A stretch of 64,000 bases of DNA from contig NC_134825.1 of NCBI RefSeq assembly GCF_004210375.1, positions 69,803,558 to 69,867,557 on the forward strand, read 5' to 3'. This DNA is from Tachypleus tridentatus. Taxonomy: Eukaryota; Arthropoda; Merostomata; Xiphosura; Limulidae. Below, in pieces: positions 22,355-33,049 of this stretch (positions are counted from its first letter, which is position 1; every line of letters starts with the position of its first letter). Made by a program: the position numbers and the translations under genes. The notes beneath the pieces were generated by a model. The model searched no databases. It saw only the letters and a list, made by a program, of their open reading frames with translations, and was not told the origin of the DNA.

Positions 22355-22445
22355 TTGTTTGTTTCAGGTCAAAGTCACACTGGGCTATCTTCTAGGAATC
22401 GAGCTACGAATTTGACTTTCCGCTGTTTCATAGGGAAGAGTATCA
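22355..22445 (-). mobile_element. SINE-B, degraded
   Basis: Antisense, with 'GTCAAAGTCACACTGGGCTA', then TCTTCTAGGAATCGAG in place of the B-box region. About 20 internal bases are missing and the head end is unclear. Confidence 0.55.
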
Positions 22446-22473
22446 AATATTCGCTTTATAACTACTTAACGTA

Positions 22474-22543
22474 GCTCGGCATGGCCAGGTGGTTATTGGG
22501 CACCTCTCGTAATCTGAAGGTCACAGGTTTAAATCCTTGTCAC
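22474..22543 (+). mobile_element. SINE-A head only
   Basis: The tRNA-like head alone: 'GCTCGGCATGGCCAGGTGGT', 'CTCTCGTAATCTGAAGGTC', B box GGTTTAAATCC and 'TTGTCAC', then abruptly the (GT)n tail of an antisense SINE-B. The SINE-A body does not resume after that SINE-B with matching sequence; a separate SINE-A starts at 22660. Confidence 0.8.
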
Positions 22544-22658
22544 TTGTGTGTGTGTTTTCTTATAGCAAAGCCACATTGGGCTATTTGTTGAGTCCACCGA
22601 GGGAACTCGAACCCCTGATTTTAGAATTGTAAATCCATAGACTTATTGCTGTAGCAGC
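22544..22658 (-). mobile_element. SINE-B between two SINE-A segments
   Basis: Antisense full-length copy, from 'GTGTGTGTGTTTTCTTATAG' to 'TTGCTGTAGCAGCGG'. The TAGTACAG of the head has become AGCTACAG. Head and B box (GGTTCGAGTTCC on the minus strand) are readable. Confidence 0.88.
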
Positions 22659-22659
22659 G

Positions 22660-22930
22660 GGCCTGGTATGGCCAGGTGGTTAAGGAACTGGACTCGTAAT
22701 CCGAGGGTCACGGATTCGAATCTCCGTCACACCAAACATGCTCGCACTTTCAGCCGTGGGGACGTTATAATGTTACGATCAATCCCACTATTGGTTGGTA
22801 AAAGAGTAGCCAAAGAGTTGGCAGTGGGTGGTGACGACTAGTTGTGTTCCTTCTAGTCTTATTCTGTTAAATTAGGGACAGCTAGCGCAGATAAACCTCG
22901 TGCAGCTTTGCACAAAATTAAAAAAAAATC
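22660..22930 (+). mobile_element. SINE-A, full length
   Basis: Complete. Head 'GCCTGGTATGGCCAGGTGGT', with TAAGGAACTGGACTCGTAAT, B box GGATTCGAATCT and 'CACACCAAACATGCTCGCAC'. The body is somewhat diverged (GACGACTAGTTGTGTTCC). The tail is A-rich instead of CAAA. Confidence 0.9.
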
Positions 22931-22934
22931 TACA

Positions 22935-23940
22935 TAATGTGAAATTATATATCACGGGGCCTTTTTAATATCTCTAGTATAGTGAACCATATCAACTGTT
23001 TTATTAATGAATATCTTTAACTTTGTGATCACTAAACAAAAGAATTAAAGTCTCTTGAAATTTCGTTGCAAAATTCAAGTTTAAAAATCAGTCACGATTC
23101 TGTTTTCCTGGTTAATTACATGCGATTACATTACATTTGTTTCTTTATAAAGGCGAGATATAAATGAATTTATTTGTTTCGATAACATATGTAAGAATGT
23201 TTTGCATTTGTCATGCAAGTGAAGATAGGCATTTAAAATGAATTAAAATGTATTGAGAATATGAATCTTATGAAACGACAGAAAATGAAAACATTTTAAA
23301 AGATGGACGTAAGTCTTTAAAATTTCAAATAATTTTTAGTGACCTTTCACCAACATTAATACACAGACAAAACATCTCGAACGGTTTATAGTTGTTGAGT
23401 TAGCTAGTTCTTAATTAACACAATAGATGACACTAACAGGATTAGGCGCAAGAGTTACTTGTTCTGAGATTGGTGATGAGTAAGAACCGATGGTTCAACA
23501 CATCACGTGTCAGATATCACAAATATTGATCACAATTAGACTAAAAACGAAACTAAAATTCAGCAACATCAGCAGTATTCTCACCAAAGAGGAGCTTTAC
23601 CTGCCAGCGCTCAATAAAAGCGTAGCATTCAAATTTGAGTATCTATCACGGCAGCATAAAAAACAGAACTGCTATAACAACAGCCCGTATAATGTGAAAT
23701 AACCTGGTAAAGGGCAATCCTCTCAAGAGTTTATCGGGGGATATGGTGAGCGTTTCGCTAAATAATGTATTTAATTTTACAACATATTTTTCATAGGCGA
23801 AATAGAGTATGTTAACTCAAGTGTTTAACTATCACAAAAATATTAAAAAATCTACAAGGTATGTAAAATCAAATCTTCGTGTGTGTATTAAGGTTATATT
23901 TGTATTAGTTGTAACTTAATAAAATAACACCCAACTGAAG
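22935..23940. other. Intergenic, no gene recognised
   Basis: The frame 23490-23702 (+) encodes 70 codons including TKEELYLPALNKSVAFKFEY, with somewhat more balanced base composition than its flanks. No splice sites or similarity support it as an exon. Confidence 0.35.
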
Positions 23941-23958
23941 TATTTGAATACATATGCA

Positions 23959-24074
23959 TTTGTAATTAAGTACAAGGTTACACAATAGACCATCTGTGCT
24001 CTGCATACCAGGGTTATCGAAGCCCAATTTCTACCGTTGTAAGTCCGAATACGTGCCGCTGTGCAACTAGAAGG
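23959..24074 (-). mobile_element. SINE-C with a perfect 16-base target-site duplication
   Basis: Antisense. It runs from 'TTTGTAATTAAGTACAAGG' through 'CTGTGCTCTGCATACCAG' to 'GCCGCTGTGCAACTAGAAGG'. TTTGAATACATATGCA occurs at 23943-23958 and again at 24075-24090. The exact long duplication contrasts with a fairly diverged element body. Confidence 0.88.
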
Positions 24075-25238
24075 TTTGAATACATATGCAGATAAGAATA
24101 AAAATAAAAATATAGCAGCAACGCTGAATGTGTGTCACACTCATCTTAACTGGTCACTAGTATTAGACGTCAGATCACGTAATAACATGTGACTTTATTA
24201 TATAAACACACAGGTAAAGAAGTATTCAAAAATGGAAAGTGATTTATAAACAAGAACTTTTCAAATTGTTTATGTAACGAGAAACAACAGCACAGTGGAC
24301 ATCATTAAAATTTGATCAGCCATCTGACCCATCAGTCAATAACTGTACTGTAAAGTGTTAGGGTAGTGCCCATTGAAAATGTTTATAAATAAGAATAATG
24401 TATCCAAAAGAGGAGTTTGAGTGATGTTACACTGCATTTATTATAAGTATGGTTATATTTGTAGTAGAAAATAACGAGATATGCAGTACACGCATTACAA
24501 ATTAAAATCTCAAGTACACTGCAAACAGCATGTAAACAAAACTTTGTAAGCATTTCACACACAATAGTCATTGGTAAATCACTGAATAGCAAGTCGCCAA
24601 AGCACTTGTGAAAGTTGGTAGAGTATAACAAAAATTTCACGAAACTACAAATTTGTCAACCTGAATATCTGACTGACTAATGTTGTTGTAAAAAGACACA
24701 GCTCTCTCCTGCCTTTTCCTTGTAAAAATCTATATGCACACGATTGAATTACGCTAAATTGGCTAAAAGCGTTTTTCATAGTTTTGTTTATAACCTTAGT
24801 TATAATAATAACCATTCTGCAACACTAATAACGAGCTAAGAATATACTAGTAGCCATATTCTATGATTACGATCATACTTTGTGAGTTACCAAGAAAGAA
24901 CCCGCCTTCATATTACGTGCGGGTGCACGACTTCTTATGCGCACACGCTATGCGCTCATCCTAAAGCTGAATCTGCTAGATAAAAGTACATGGACTAAGT
25001 ATATTACCTAGATCCAGGTTCTAACTATGATCTAACCTATGGAAGCGAAGTTTTCAATTGTATACATTGGACTCGAGGGTTCTGTGTTGGACAAATTAAT
25101 TCTATCATAGCATTCAGTACCTAAGACGTAATTTGGTGTTTTATGGCGCAAAGTACCTAAGATGTGAGCCTTCTATGTGTGGGGAAACACTACCTTGAAG
25201 TCTGACATGGCTTTGATCGAGCAATTTGCACTAAAATC

Positions 25239-25598
25239 ATGAACAATAAGTTGTATAGTTTACTTTTGCATTGTTTTCAAACTAAGTGTGACCTATTGAC
25301 ATCTAAGGTTGTGGTTGAAATAATGCGATTTTTAAAATATGCCTTTCATGGAAACAAAAACAAGGAAAAAGAAGAAAATCCTGTGTTTATAACCTTGAAG
25401 TCTTTGCTCCAACGAAGAGATAACTACTGTAAGAATAGAAACAAAGTTAGAAACAAACCTTAGCCAGTAGTACAGCCAAAGAAAACGCTGTCATCCTGGC
25501 TAGATGAAAAGAGCACTATAGCAAAGATATCAGCAAAAGCCAGGAAACGCCGAAAGATAGCTCTAAGAAAAACTATGAGGGATAGGTCTATAGCTTAG
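25239..25598 (+). pseudogene. Unidentified open frame with one internal stop
   Basis: One frame runs 119 codons from an ATG, interrupted by a single TAG at 25461-25463. It is markedly basic: SLLQRRDNYCKNRNKVRNKP before the stop; SSWLDEKSTIAKISAKARKR, RKIALRKTMRDRSIA after it. I do not recognise the family. The final codons coincide with a hairpin whose second copy at 25795-25813 reads ERDRSRA-stop in the same register, so this may be the end of a repeated, possibly mobile, unit. It could equally be chance. Confidence 0.2.
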
Positions 25599-25830
25599 TT
25601 ACTCTATAGATTTAGTACCTCATCAAGAGGGGTCAAAGCAAATGTGTAAACACCCATAAAAACTTCAAAATTGAAAATTTGTATGTACCTCCGCATGGAC
25701 ATAATGAATCGCATATCAGTTTTGGTAAAGATCCATCCAAATCTTGCAAAATAGTTACGTGGACATACAACAGACAGTACTATTATATCTGAGAGGGATA
25801 GGTCTAGAGCTTAGTCACTCTCTAGACTTA
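25578..25830 (+). repeat. Two copies of a short hairpin motif
   Basis: Copy 1 (25578-25620) and copy 2 (25794-25834) share 'GAGGGATAGGTCTA', then CTTAGT.ACT and TTAG.ACC. Each folds with a 10-base loop. Copy 1 pairs TCTATAG (25587-25593) with CTATAGA (25604-25610). Copy 2 pairs GTCTAGAG (25802-25809) with CTCTAGAC (25820-25827). The T-A pair of copy 1 is a G-C pair in copy 2. Confidence 0.6.
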
Positions 25831-26254
25831 GCACCAAAAAAAACCCTATAAGATAAGTGTAAAAAAAGTTTAAATAAAAAATGAGGAGTAAGAATTTTAG
25901 CACCCTAAATAAAGGAAACAAGGTAGCAATGGGTGGGATAACATTACAACACTTGTAAGTCTTTGACACGTGCAATCTCAAAGCGGGTATGACCTTTCCT
26001 AATTCGTGTTTTACTCTGACCTTTGATCTAGTTATAAACTTGAGACGAGTTTAACCAGTTGATAATCCTTTCTAATTACTCAACAAATTTAAACATTTCC
26101 AAAATCAGCGTGTTTGTTATTATGCCTTACCAGTTAAATAGCTATAATATTTACCACAAGCAAAGTATGACCATGGAAGCATCTTGTCTCACTTCCGATA
26201 TCAACCCTTTCCTTTATCATGCATTTTGTTTACAACAAATAAATTTAACTTGTT

Positions 26255-26376
26255 TTGTTTCTTTGTTTGACGTTCAGTAGAAAGCTACACAATGGGCTAC
26301 CTGCGCTCTTCCCACCATGGGTATCAACAACCGGTGTTTGGTGTTGTAATTCCACAGACATTCACTGTAACACGGG
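26255..26376 (-). mobile_element. SINE-C, full length
   Basis: Antisense, from 'TGTTTCTTTGTTTGACGTTC' to 'TTCACTGTAACACGGGAGG'. It retains 'CACAATGGGCTACCTGCGCT' and TTGGTGTTGTAATTCCACAG. The GCCACTGGG end of the head has changed to GTAACACGGG. Confidence 0.75.
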
Positions 26377-29375
26377 AGGAGGCAGAAATGTAGTTATATA
26401 CACACTTTTCGTTTAGTCTGAAGAATTACAAAGTTACAAAAGCACTCGAAGTAGGAATGGGTGGAACGATGGCCACACGTACTTTGAGGTAAGACAATGT
26501 TAAAAATCACCAAGTGATTTAACGTTATCTCACCAATTCCTACCCTAATGGAGACCTTTTTACTTTTCATTTCGAGTCTAGTAGTCAAACTGACCAGACG
26601 TGTGGAATTGACTGCTACCATGATGTCTCTGAACTCAACAATTTCTTCTCTTTCGAATAACCCACCGGTAATTTTTGATGAATTACCTCTGGACTTAACC
26701 CCACGCCAAATAATCTTCTTTATTGAGCAATGTAAACCAGAAAAAAACAAAAATCCTTTGTCGAGGCGGAGTTTCCCTCCAACCCTCTACCTTGACCGAC
26801 TTTACTTATCTATGTAAACCTTAGAATGCTGACATTAATGTCAGGTGTTCTATCACTAAAAACCCAACTAATTTCATTTCTGTTTTTTTTAGGAAAGTCT
26901 ATCCTTTTATCTCCTCAGCAGTTATCCAGCACTCACTCGAAGAAGCCATCATCTAAACTCCAAGTGTTTCACTAAATCCTATCTAGAACTACTGCCCCCA
27001 ACCAAGTCATGAAGGTAGTAACCATCTCCAAACCAGTAGCTGATCACATTCTAGTTAATGGCTGTTCCTTTTATGTTTTTTTTTCACTTTAAAGACAAAC
27101 GCTTCCATCGTTGACCATCACTACAATTTTACAAGTACAGCAAGCCTAACTTACAACCACATTTATCAAGGAAACTCACACCGCCTCTCATAGCCCCACC
27201 TATCATCAATACAGCTTTATATTTCCTACATGTTAAGAACAACTTCATATAGACGATCACACACATTAGCCAACAGACGAAAACAACAAGCATCAGCACT
27301 AAATTCACTCAGCTACCACCAGTCCTGAAGATAACAACTACTACAGCTCAGACCCAAACCACACATATCACTACATTCAGCACATTGTTCTCTACTGACA
27401 ACTAGCCAACATCCAGCCAGCAGATCCAAACCACACATATCACTACAGCCAACACATTGTCCTCTACTGACAACTAGCCAACATCCAGCCAGTAGATCGA
27501 AACTCGGATCGTCAAGAAAGGCAAATCGTTGAAGAACAAGACACTAACTTTCCCAGATTCTTTCGTTCAACACCTGACTAACAACAGATTCACGCATCTT
27601 TTATTCGACCACTCTACTGTTCAAGCATGCCCCAGAAACCTTCTAACTCTGACATCCACAATTCCAACAATGACCACGACGTCTTTTTCCTTGCCAGCTA
27701 ATCCAACCGGATGTTTTTCTGGCCCTATAAGATGTATAAATCCCTTCTCACGTTTTAGTAGTATTATTAACCTTGTTTGTTATCTTTCAGCTATAGCCGG
27801 GCACGGCAAGAGTATTTTATTCGGCGCCCTGACCGTGAAAGTAGGTTTTCTCGGGTCACTCTCGTTTACCCCCACAGCAAAATTATCGCCTTGGAATATT
27901 GTAACCCGTGGTCTCTGTCTAAAAAGATGCTTTCTCACTTGAAGTTAAAACAAAGTTGTAGCCAAAGTAAGAAAATAAAAAGCAACAATTTTTATCTAAA
28001 AATTTTGTTCCAATCAATTAATCTTAATTTAGTAACTTTTACTTCACCCAAGCCTTGGCCTTAATTGTCTTCCAAGAACCACCTAGCCATCCTTCAAGCT
28101 ACCATTGGCAAACAGCCAAGCCAACTTTCTCTTTACTACCCATCCTGTTTCACAGCTTCCCCCATCCAATTTTAATATTAATGTCAGTTGAGACCCACCT
28201 GGAGTAATTCAGTATCTATCATACCCTCCAAGTAATGCCATCATTGTTTCCTAGCAGAACGAGATCTTATTTCCACGAGCCGAGCTGAAAAAACACGAAC
28301 GTTTTTTTTGCGCTCTGGTTGTCTCGCAAGCTCCTTCGGGGTTTGTAAGATATAAAATCAAAACCACTACCAAAATATACTGACTGGCTGACTGACTTTT
28401 ACCTTGTTTCTTTGCTTTCCGGTTCTCCGAATCTTACTTCTTTATTTTTTAGTTAAAGTTTCTTTACACTTGTATGTATATTTAAACATCAAAGGTACTC
28501 AGTTTTAACCACATAGTACCTTGATAAAATAAACTTAACACTATTTAAAGCTTGTCATTGTTAGATTATTTAAACGATTTTATTACCAAACCCAATAATA
28601 TATCGTTAATGAACTCCGAAAAAAAGTACTAATAGTTACGCCATACAATACTTAACTTCAGTTCATAATAACATTATATCTTATATATTCTCACAATGAA
28701 GGCAAAATATAAGGATTCTGCATCTACAAACATTGCATTCTTGTTCAAAAAGTCATATTGATAAAAAAGGGAAATCGTCAGGTAGGAGGTAGAAACGCAG
28801 TCTCAGCAGGACATTCAGAAAACAACAAAGAGTCATATTCACGAATATCAATAGAAACGTTTTCAGTCAATGTGCTTGGCCAACTGGAAGACCGTTATAT
28901 CTCCTAAACTTCTTCACGATGTAAGTTTCATGTGGTATGATTTTTTATTATTAATGTAAGTCGTGCATTTAAAGAAAAGATTGATCGATGCAAATGTAAT
29001 AATAAGACATTATTTCTTAGTAACGTCGTATATAAAAGAATAACATATTTTAGTTTTTTTTCATCTCAAGAACAACAGCTATGGATAAAAATCAAACATA
29101 TTATCCTAATATTTGACAATTTTATTTATTTGTAACATTTTAGTGTCAATACCACTTACCTTTTTGCAACAACTTATTATTTTACTTCGTTGTCAAAAGA
29201 TTGTTACCACTTACTCTTAACCTAAAAGTATATATGTTTTTTCATCTTCTTGCGTTAAGGTTAATAAATGCTCTTAAAGTTACAAGCCTGTATTTTTTTC
29301 TTTAGTGCTGCGTCATTGCCACTCATTCTTGTTCCAACAAGTGTTTATTTTCTTTACCTTGTCGTGCTTCTGCGT
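26377..29375. other. C-richer stretch with unassigned ORFs and a 75 bp duplication
   Basis: From about 26890 to 28260 the plus strand is richer in C and A than its surroundings (many CCA, CAC and ACC words), with frames of 95-137 codons at 27529-27942 and 27777-28064. A unit of about 75 bases (CCAAACCACACATATCACTA, then CTACTGACAACTAGCCAACA) is tandemly duplicated at about 27352-27500. Overlapping frames on both strands at 26394-26817 also stay open for 90-118 codons. I recognise no protein family. Near 27791 'TTGTTATCTTTCAG' could be a splice acceptor before SYSRARQEYFIRRPDRESRF, but no matching exons were identified. It may be an old retroelement or a processed untranslated region. Confidence 0.3.
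29050..29375. repeat. Diverged T-rich tandem repeats
   Basis: Phrases like 'GTCAATACCACTTACCTTTT', 'ACCACTTACTCTTAACC' and 'GCCACTCATTCTTGTTCC', each near 'CAACAAGTGTTTATTTTC'-like text, recur every 60-120 bases. This suggests an old degraded array on the left of a SINE-A. Confidence 0.35.
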
Positions 29376-29651
29376 TTTTTGTTTTTTTTTTTAATTTTGC
29401 GCAAAGCTACTCGAGGTATATCTGCGCTAGCCGTCCCTAATTTAGCAGTGTAATACTAAAGGGAGGCAGCTAGTCACCACCACTCACCGCCAACTCTTGG
29501 GCTACTCTCTTAACAACGAATAGTGGGATTGACCGCCACATTATAACGCACCCACGGCTGAAAAGGCAAGCATATTTGGTGAGACGTGGATTCGAACCCT
29601 CGACCCTCAGATTACGAGTCGAACGCCTTAACCACCTGGCCGTGCTGGGCC
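29376..29651 (-). mobile_element. SINE-A, full length
   Basis: Antisense. Head end 'GGCCGTGCTGGGCCC', B box GGTTCGAATCC, with the GGTGGTTAAGGCG D-arm version. 'GTGCTTCTGC' before and 'CTTGCTTCTAC' after may be an eroded target-site duplication. Confidence 0.9.
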
Positions 29652-29654
29652 CTT

Positions 29655-31744
29655 GCTTCTACTTGTCGTCACAAGTATACGTTTTCAATTTTTGTCAGAA
29701 GTCAATGTTTTCAGTTTTGTTGTAGTGGAGACTAAATCTGTAAATTGAGAGCGAGTACTCGACCAGTATCCCTATTCTGGAATGCGAAAGTCGATTCTAG
29801 AGTTAGTAAAAAGTAAAATTATGACATATTTGTTATTATCATAGTATATATTTTGTATGTTAAATAACTTCCACGTAGAAACGGAAATCTTGTAAAACCA
29901 CAATGAATAAGTCGCAGTAACTTGCTTACTAGCTAACGTATAGCCCGTCAAAAATGACAGAGTAATTACATTCTAACCTCACATTGTGTAGGTAACTGAA
30001 GTGGATAAATTTTGCGAAATTATAATATATAGAAAAGCCAGTGTGTTTTGGTAACACTGCGCTCCAACAATGGCTTTGTTTTCATTAAAAACGTTGATGA
30101 TATAACATAAAATACCTTAAATCCAAAACAATTTAAATATAAAATTCAATCGATATTTTTACTTTCATCATAAATTATATGCTCTTGGCTATGAGACACT
30201 AGATGATCTCACATTACTTCCTTACTCTCGGCTTATCATGCCAATATTTACTACATTTCTTAGGTTTCGTAATGGGTAGACAACTATCGCACTATTCTAT
30301 CTGAATTAATGCATTTTGGCTTATATGACTCCTCCTATTTCGAGAAAGCGTGACGTGACACACACTGTCCTTTATACAGGTTAGATACGCGTTTCTATGG
30401 TCGTTAAGAATTATTGTGGATATCAAAACCTTCTTATATACACAGTTTTATAACCAGCTGATTTTAATGAAATTGATTTAACATTTTTTGTTTTCAACTC
30501 AATTTTGTTTGTTAATTTATGTTAAAAAGTTGTTAATGTTGCTTATCCAACATTTGTATTACGGACATTATTCGTGATATAAATATTAATTTCGTGTTAA
30601 TTAAATTTTTAAATAACAGTTTTCGAGAATGTTTTTATGTTTCTCTTTTTATATTTCTGAAAGACAGTTTTTAGAATTCGTAGCAGCAGAAAGTGTTGAT
30701 TAAAAGGTAATAACTTCAGATAATTTTTTTCAGTTTTCCTTAAAAATAACTCAATTAAAGCTACTTATTTATCTATTGACAGTTTTACATTATAGTTCCT
30801 ATAAAAGCTCTGTTCAAGATATTTCATGGATATATTGAAATTTCTATGTTCTTGCTACGACAAAGACACAACTACTGCTTTTAAATAATAGTATAGTATG
30901 TCTGAGTTTATTTTTTTTAAGGAAAATATGTGTCATATGGTTGGCCAAGTAAATTAACTCATACGTGAAAGTAGTATACAGATTAGAATACTGCTAACAT
31001 TAGTCATTATTAACTAGATTAACCCACACAGGAAAGTAGTATATAGATTAGGATACTGCTAACATTAGTCATTATTAACTAGATTAACCCACACAGGAAA
31101 GTAGTATATAGATTAGGATACTGCTAACAATAGACATTATATAATTATTAACAAGCAAATTTCATTGGATTAAAAATGTGTTACCCTTAAAGATGAATAG
31201 ATGTGAGAAAGAGACGAATGTAATAAATAATACAATCTCGTTCTTAACTGACGTATGCCAAATGAATTCTGGGAACAAGAGTGATCGGGTGACGAGGAGA
31301 AAGATATTTTGTATTTTTATTAATTCTTTCTTACTGTCCAATGACGAGTTATGCTTTCAAGAATATATATTTAGAAATAGAAAAACAAATTGACTCACCT
31401 AAATAAACGCAGATTAAATTCATCACTTTCTACTGTTAGCGTTAGAATTAGTACACAGCGTAAACTTTGTGGTGGGTAAAGTAAGGATCCCTTGACATTA
31501 GAGAGTAGTGTTTAAAAAGCTCATTCCAGTACTCACTATTGCACGTGACATGTTAGATGTTTTTTAGATTTATTCACTGCAGTATAAATAATGGCGGAAT
31601 ACAAGTTATTTTGAAAGTAATTTAATAGAGGTTCTACAGAGCTGACAATCAAACTCTGCAAAAATGTGCATAATGTACATTGCTCATCACATTCATATTA
31701 ATCTGAAAAACAACATATAATTGCACCATTTTTTTATTTCTGGG
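29655..31744. other. Intergenic, no gene recognised
   Basis: AT-rich. A three-copy 65 bp tandem repeat lies at 30950-31130. The 71-codon frame at 31178-31393 has no recognisable features. No transposon ends were found. Confidence 0.4.
30950..31130. repeat. Tandem repeat, 65 bp x about 2.8
   Basis: The unit runs from GATTAACCCACACAGGAAAG through TAGTATATAGATTAGGATAC and TGCTAACATTAGTCATTATT to AACTA. Copies 2 and 3 are almost identical; copy 1 is slightly diverged (CTCATACGTG for CCCACACAG). Confidence 0.9.
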
Positions 31745-32010
31745 CAAAGATTTGTGGTTCGCTTGATCATGTGGTTTGGAACTCTCAACTCGGACTTTGC
31801 TGATCACGGGTTTGAGTCCCATCTTACCACACATGTTTGCCCTTACAGTCGTGCGAGAGTTATAATGTGACGGTCAATCCCACTATTTGTTGGTGAAAAG
31901 AGTAGCCCAAGAGTTGGCGGATGGTGGTAGTAACTAATTGCTTTCCTTCCAGTCTTTTGCTGCTAAATTTAGCAATTATCGTAGAATTAAAACAAATAAA
32001 TAAATATTAT
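31745..32010 (+). mobile_element. SINE-A, strongly diverged head
   Basis: The body is clear from 'GTGACGGTCAATCCCACTAT' to a TAAA/CAAA tail. The head reads GTGGTTTGGAACTCTCAACTC and 'GGACTTTGCTGATCACGG', with a B box GGTTTGAGTCC. The anticodon-like CTCGTAA loop is gone. Either this is a very old copy or a subfamily with another head. Confidence 0.75.
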
Positions 32011-32040
32011 GGTAAGGAAATTGTATTTTTTTAAGCTTCA

Positions 32041-32697
32041 CATGGCTCTAGAATAAAAATTTTCCAAGCTGATAAATAAAAATTTGCAAGCTTATTTTAC
32101 AAGTGCAAAGTGTTCAGTATAAATCAAAATATTTGTCATTTTTACTTTGAGAGATGACTAATAAGCATTCATATTTTATACATAATTAGAAAATTGTGTA
32201 AATATGAAAGTCTACAGTAGTTTGGTTTCTAGTTTATATTACTTTGGTCACAAACGTATCGTTTTGTTTGATATGACTGTGACGGTGTAAACGGCCAACA
32301 CGACAGAGGAAGACTCCTAGAGATCTTAGCTATCTACTTGAAAAAGTAAATAATTACCTTTATAAAGAGTAGGATTTCAAAGATTTCTTTTATACACAGT
32401 TAAATAATTACCTTTCTACTTCCCGGCATGGCCAGGTAATTAAGGCACTCGAGTTGTAATCTGAGGATCATGGGTTCGAATCCCCATAACTCCAAACATG
32501 CTCGTCCTTTCAGCCGTCGGGGCATTATAATATGACGTTCAATCCCACTATTCGTTAGTAAAAGAGTAGCTTAAGAGCTGGCGGTAGATGGTGATAACTA
32601 GTTGCCTTCCCTCTAGGCTTACACTGCTAAATTAGAGACGGCTAGCACAGATAACCATCGAGTAGCTTTGCTCGAAATTATAAACAAACCAAACCTT
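32041..32697 (+). repeat. Left arm of a long inverted repeat
   Basis: Non-SINE part 32041-32422 ('CATGGCTCTAGAATAAAAAT' ... 'TTACCTTTCTACTTC') plus the adjoining SINE-A. The reverse complement lies at 37718-38495. In the non-SINE part I count only about ten differences over some 330 aligned bases, apart from a small indel region near 32075-32095. The arms are about 5.0 kb apart. Confidence 0.92.
32423..32697 (+). mobile_element. SINE-A in the left inverted-repeat arm
   Basis: Full length: head 'CCCGGCATGGCCAGGTAATT', B box GGTTCGAATCC, tail AAACAAACC. It sits at exactly the same junction ('ACTTCCCGGCATGGCCAGG') as the SINE-A of the right arm, yet the two differ at roughly one base in six. 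Confidence 0.9.
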
Positions 32698-32699
32698 TC

Positions 32700-33049
32700 T
32701 ACCGGAGTTTTAATACTTTCAGTGATCTATTTTAAAGATTTGAACCGTTAGTATCCAAAAGAGTAGGAGACCTAAAGATTTTATTTTTGTACTTAGAACT
32801 ATTATTCCTTCTTTTTTATAATTAATAACCTTCGCTATGCCTAAGTCACTCTTCTGGTTTTTGTTAAAGTGTAACCTTCATGTTTGTCGTTGGAACCAAT
32901 CCTTCATATATACGAATAAAATTAACTATTCATCCTCTCAAATGTACCTAAACCTTCATCTTCATGTCTATACTTAATCCTTTTTTTTATAACAGTTTAA
33001 CACTTCAACTGTATGGTTACAATAACCATTAATCTTTAAGACTGGAAGT
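32700..33049. other. Intergenic; T/C-rich diverged sequence
   Basis: Loose repetition of 'AACCTTCATxTTCAT' and 'CAATCCTTCATATATACG'-like phrases; no gene. Confidence 0.3.

Larger units (their letters stand above)
24095..26254. other. Intergenic; one broken open frame, paired hairpins
   Basis: No SINE in this stretch. 'AGTACCTAAGA' occurs twice near 25117 and 25149. The open frame and the two hairpins at 25239-25827 are described separately. Nothing else is recognised. Confidence 0.4.
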
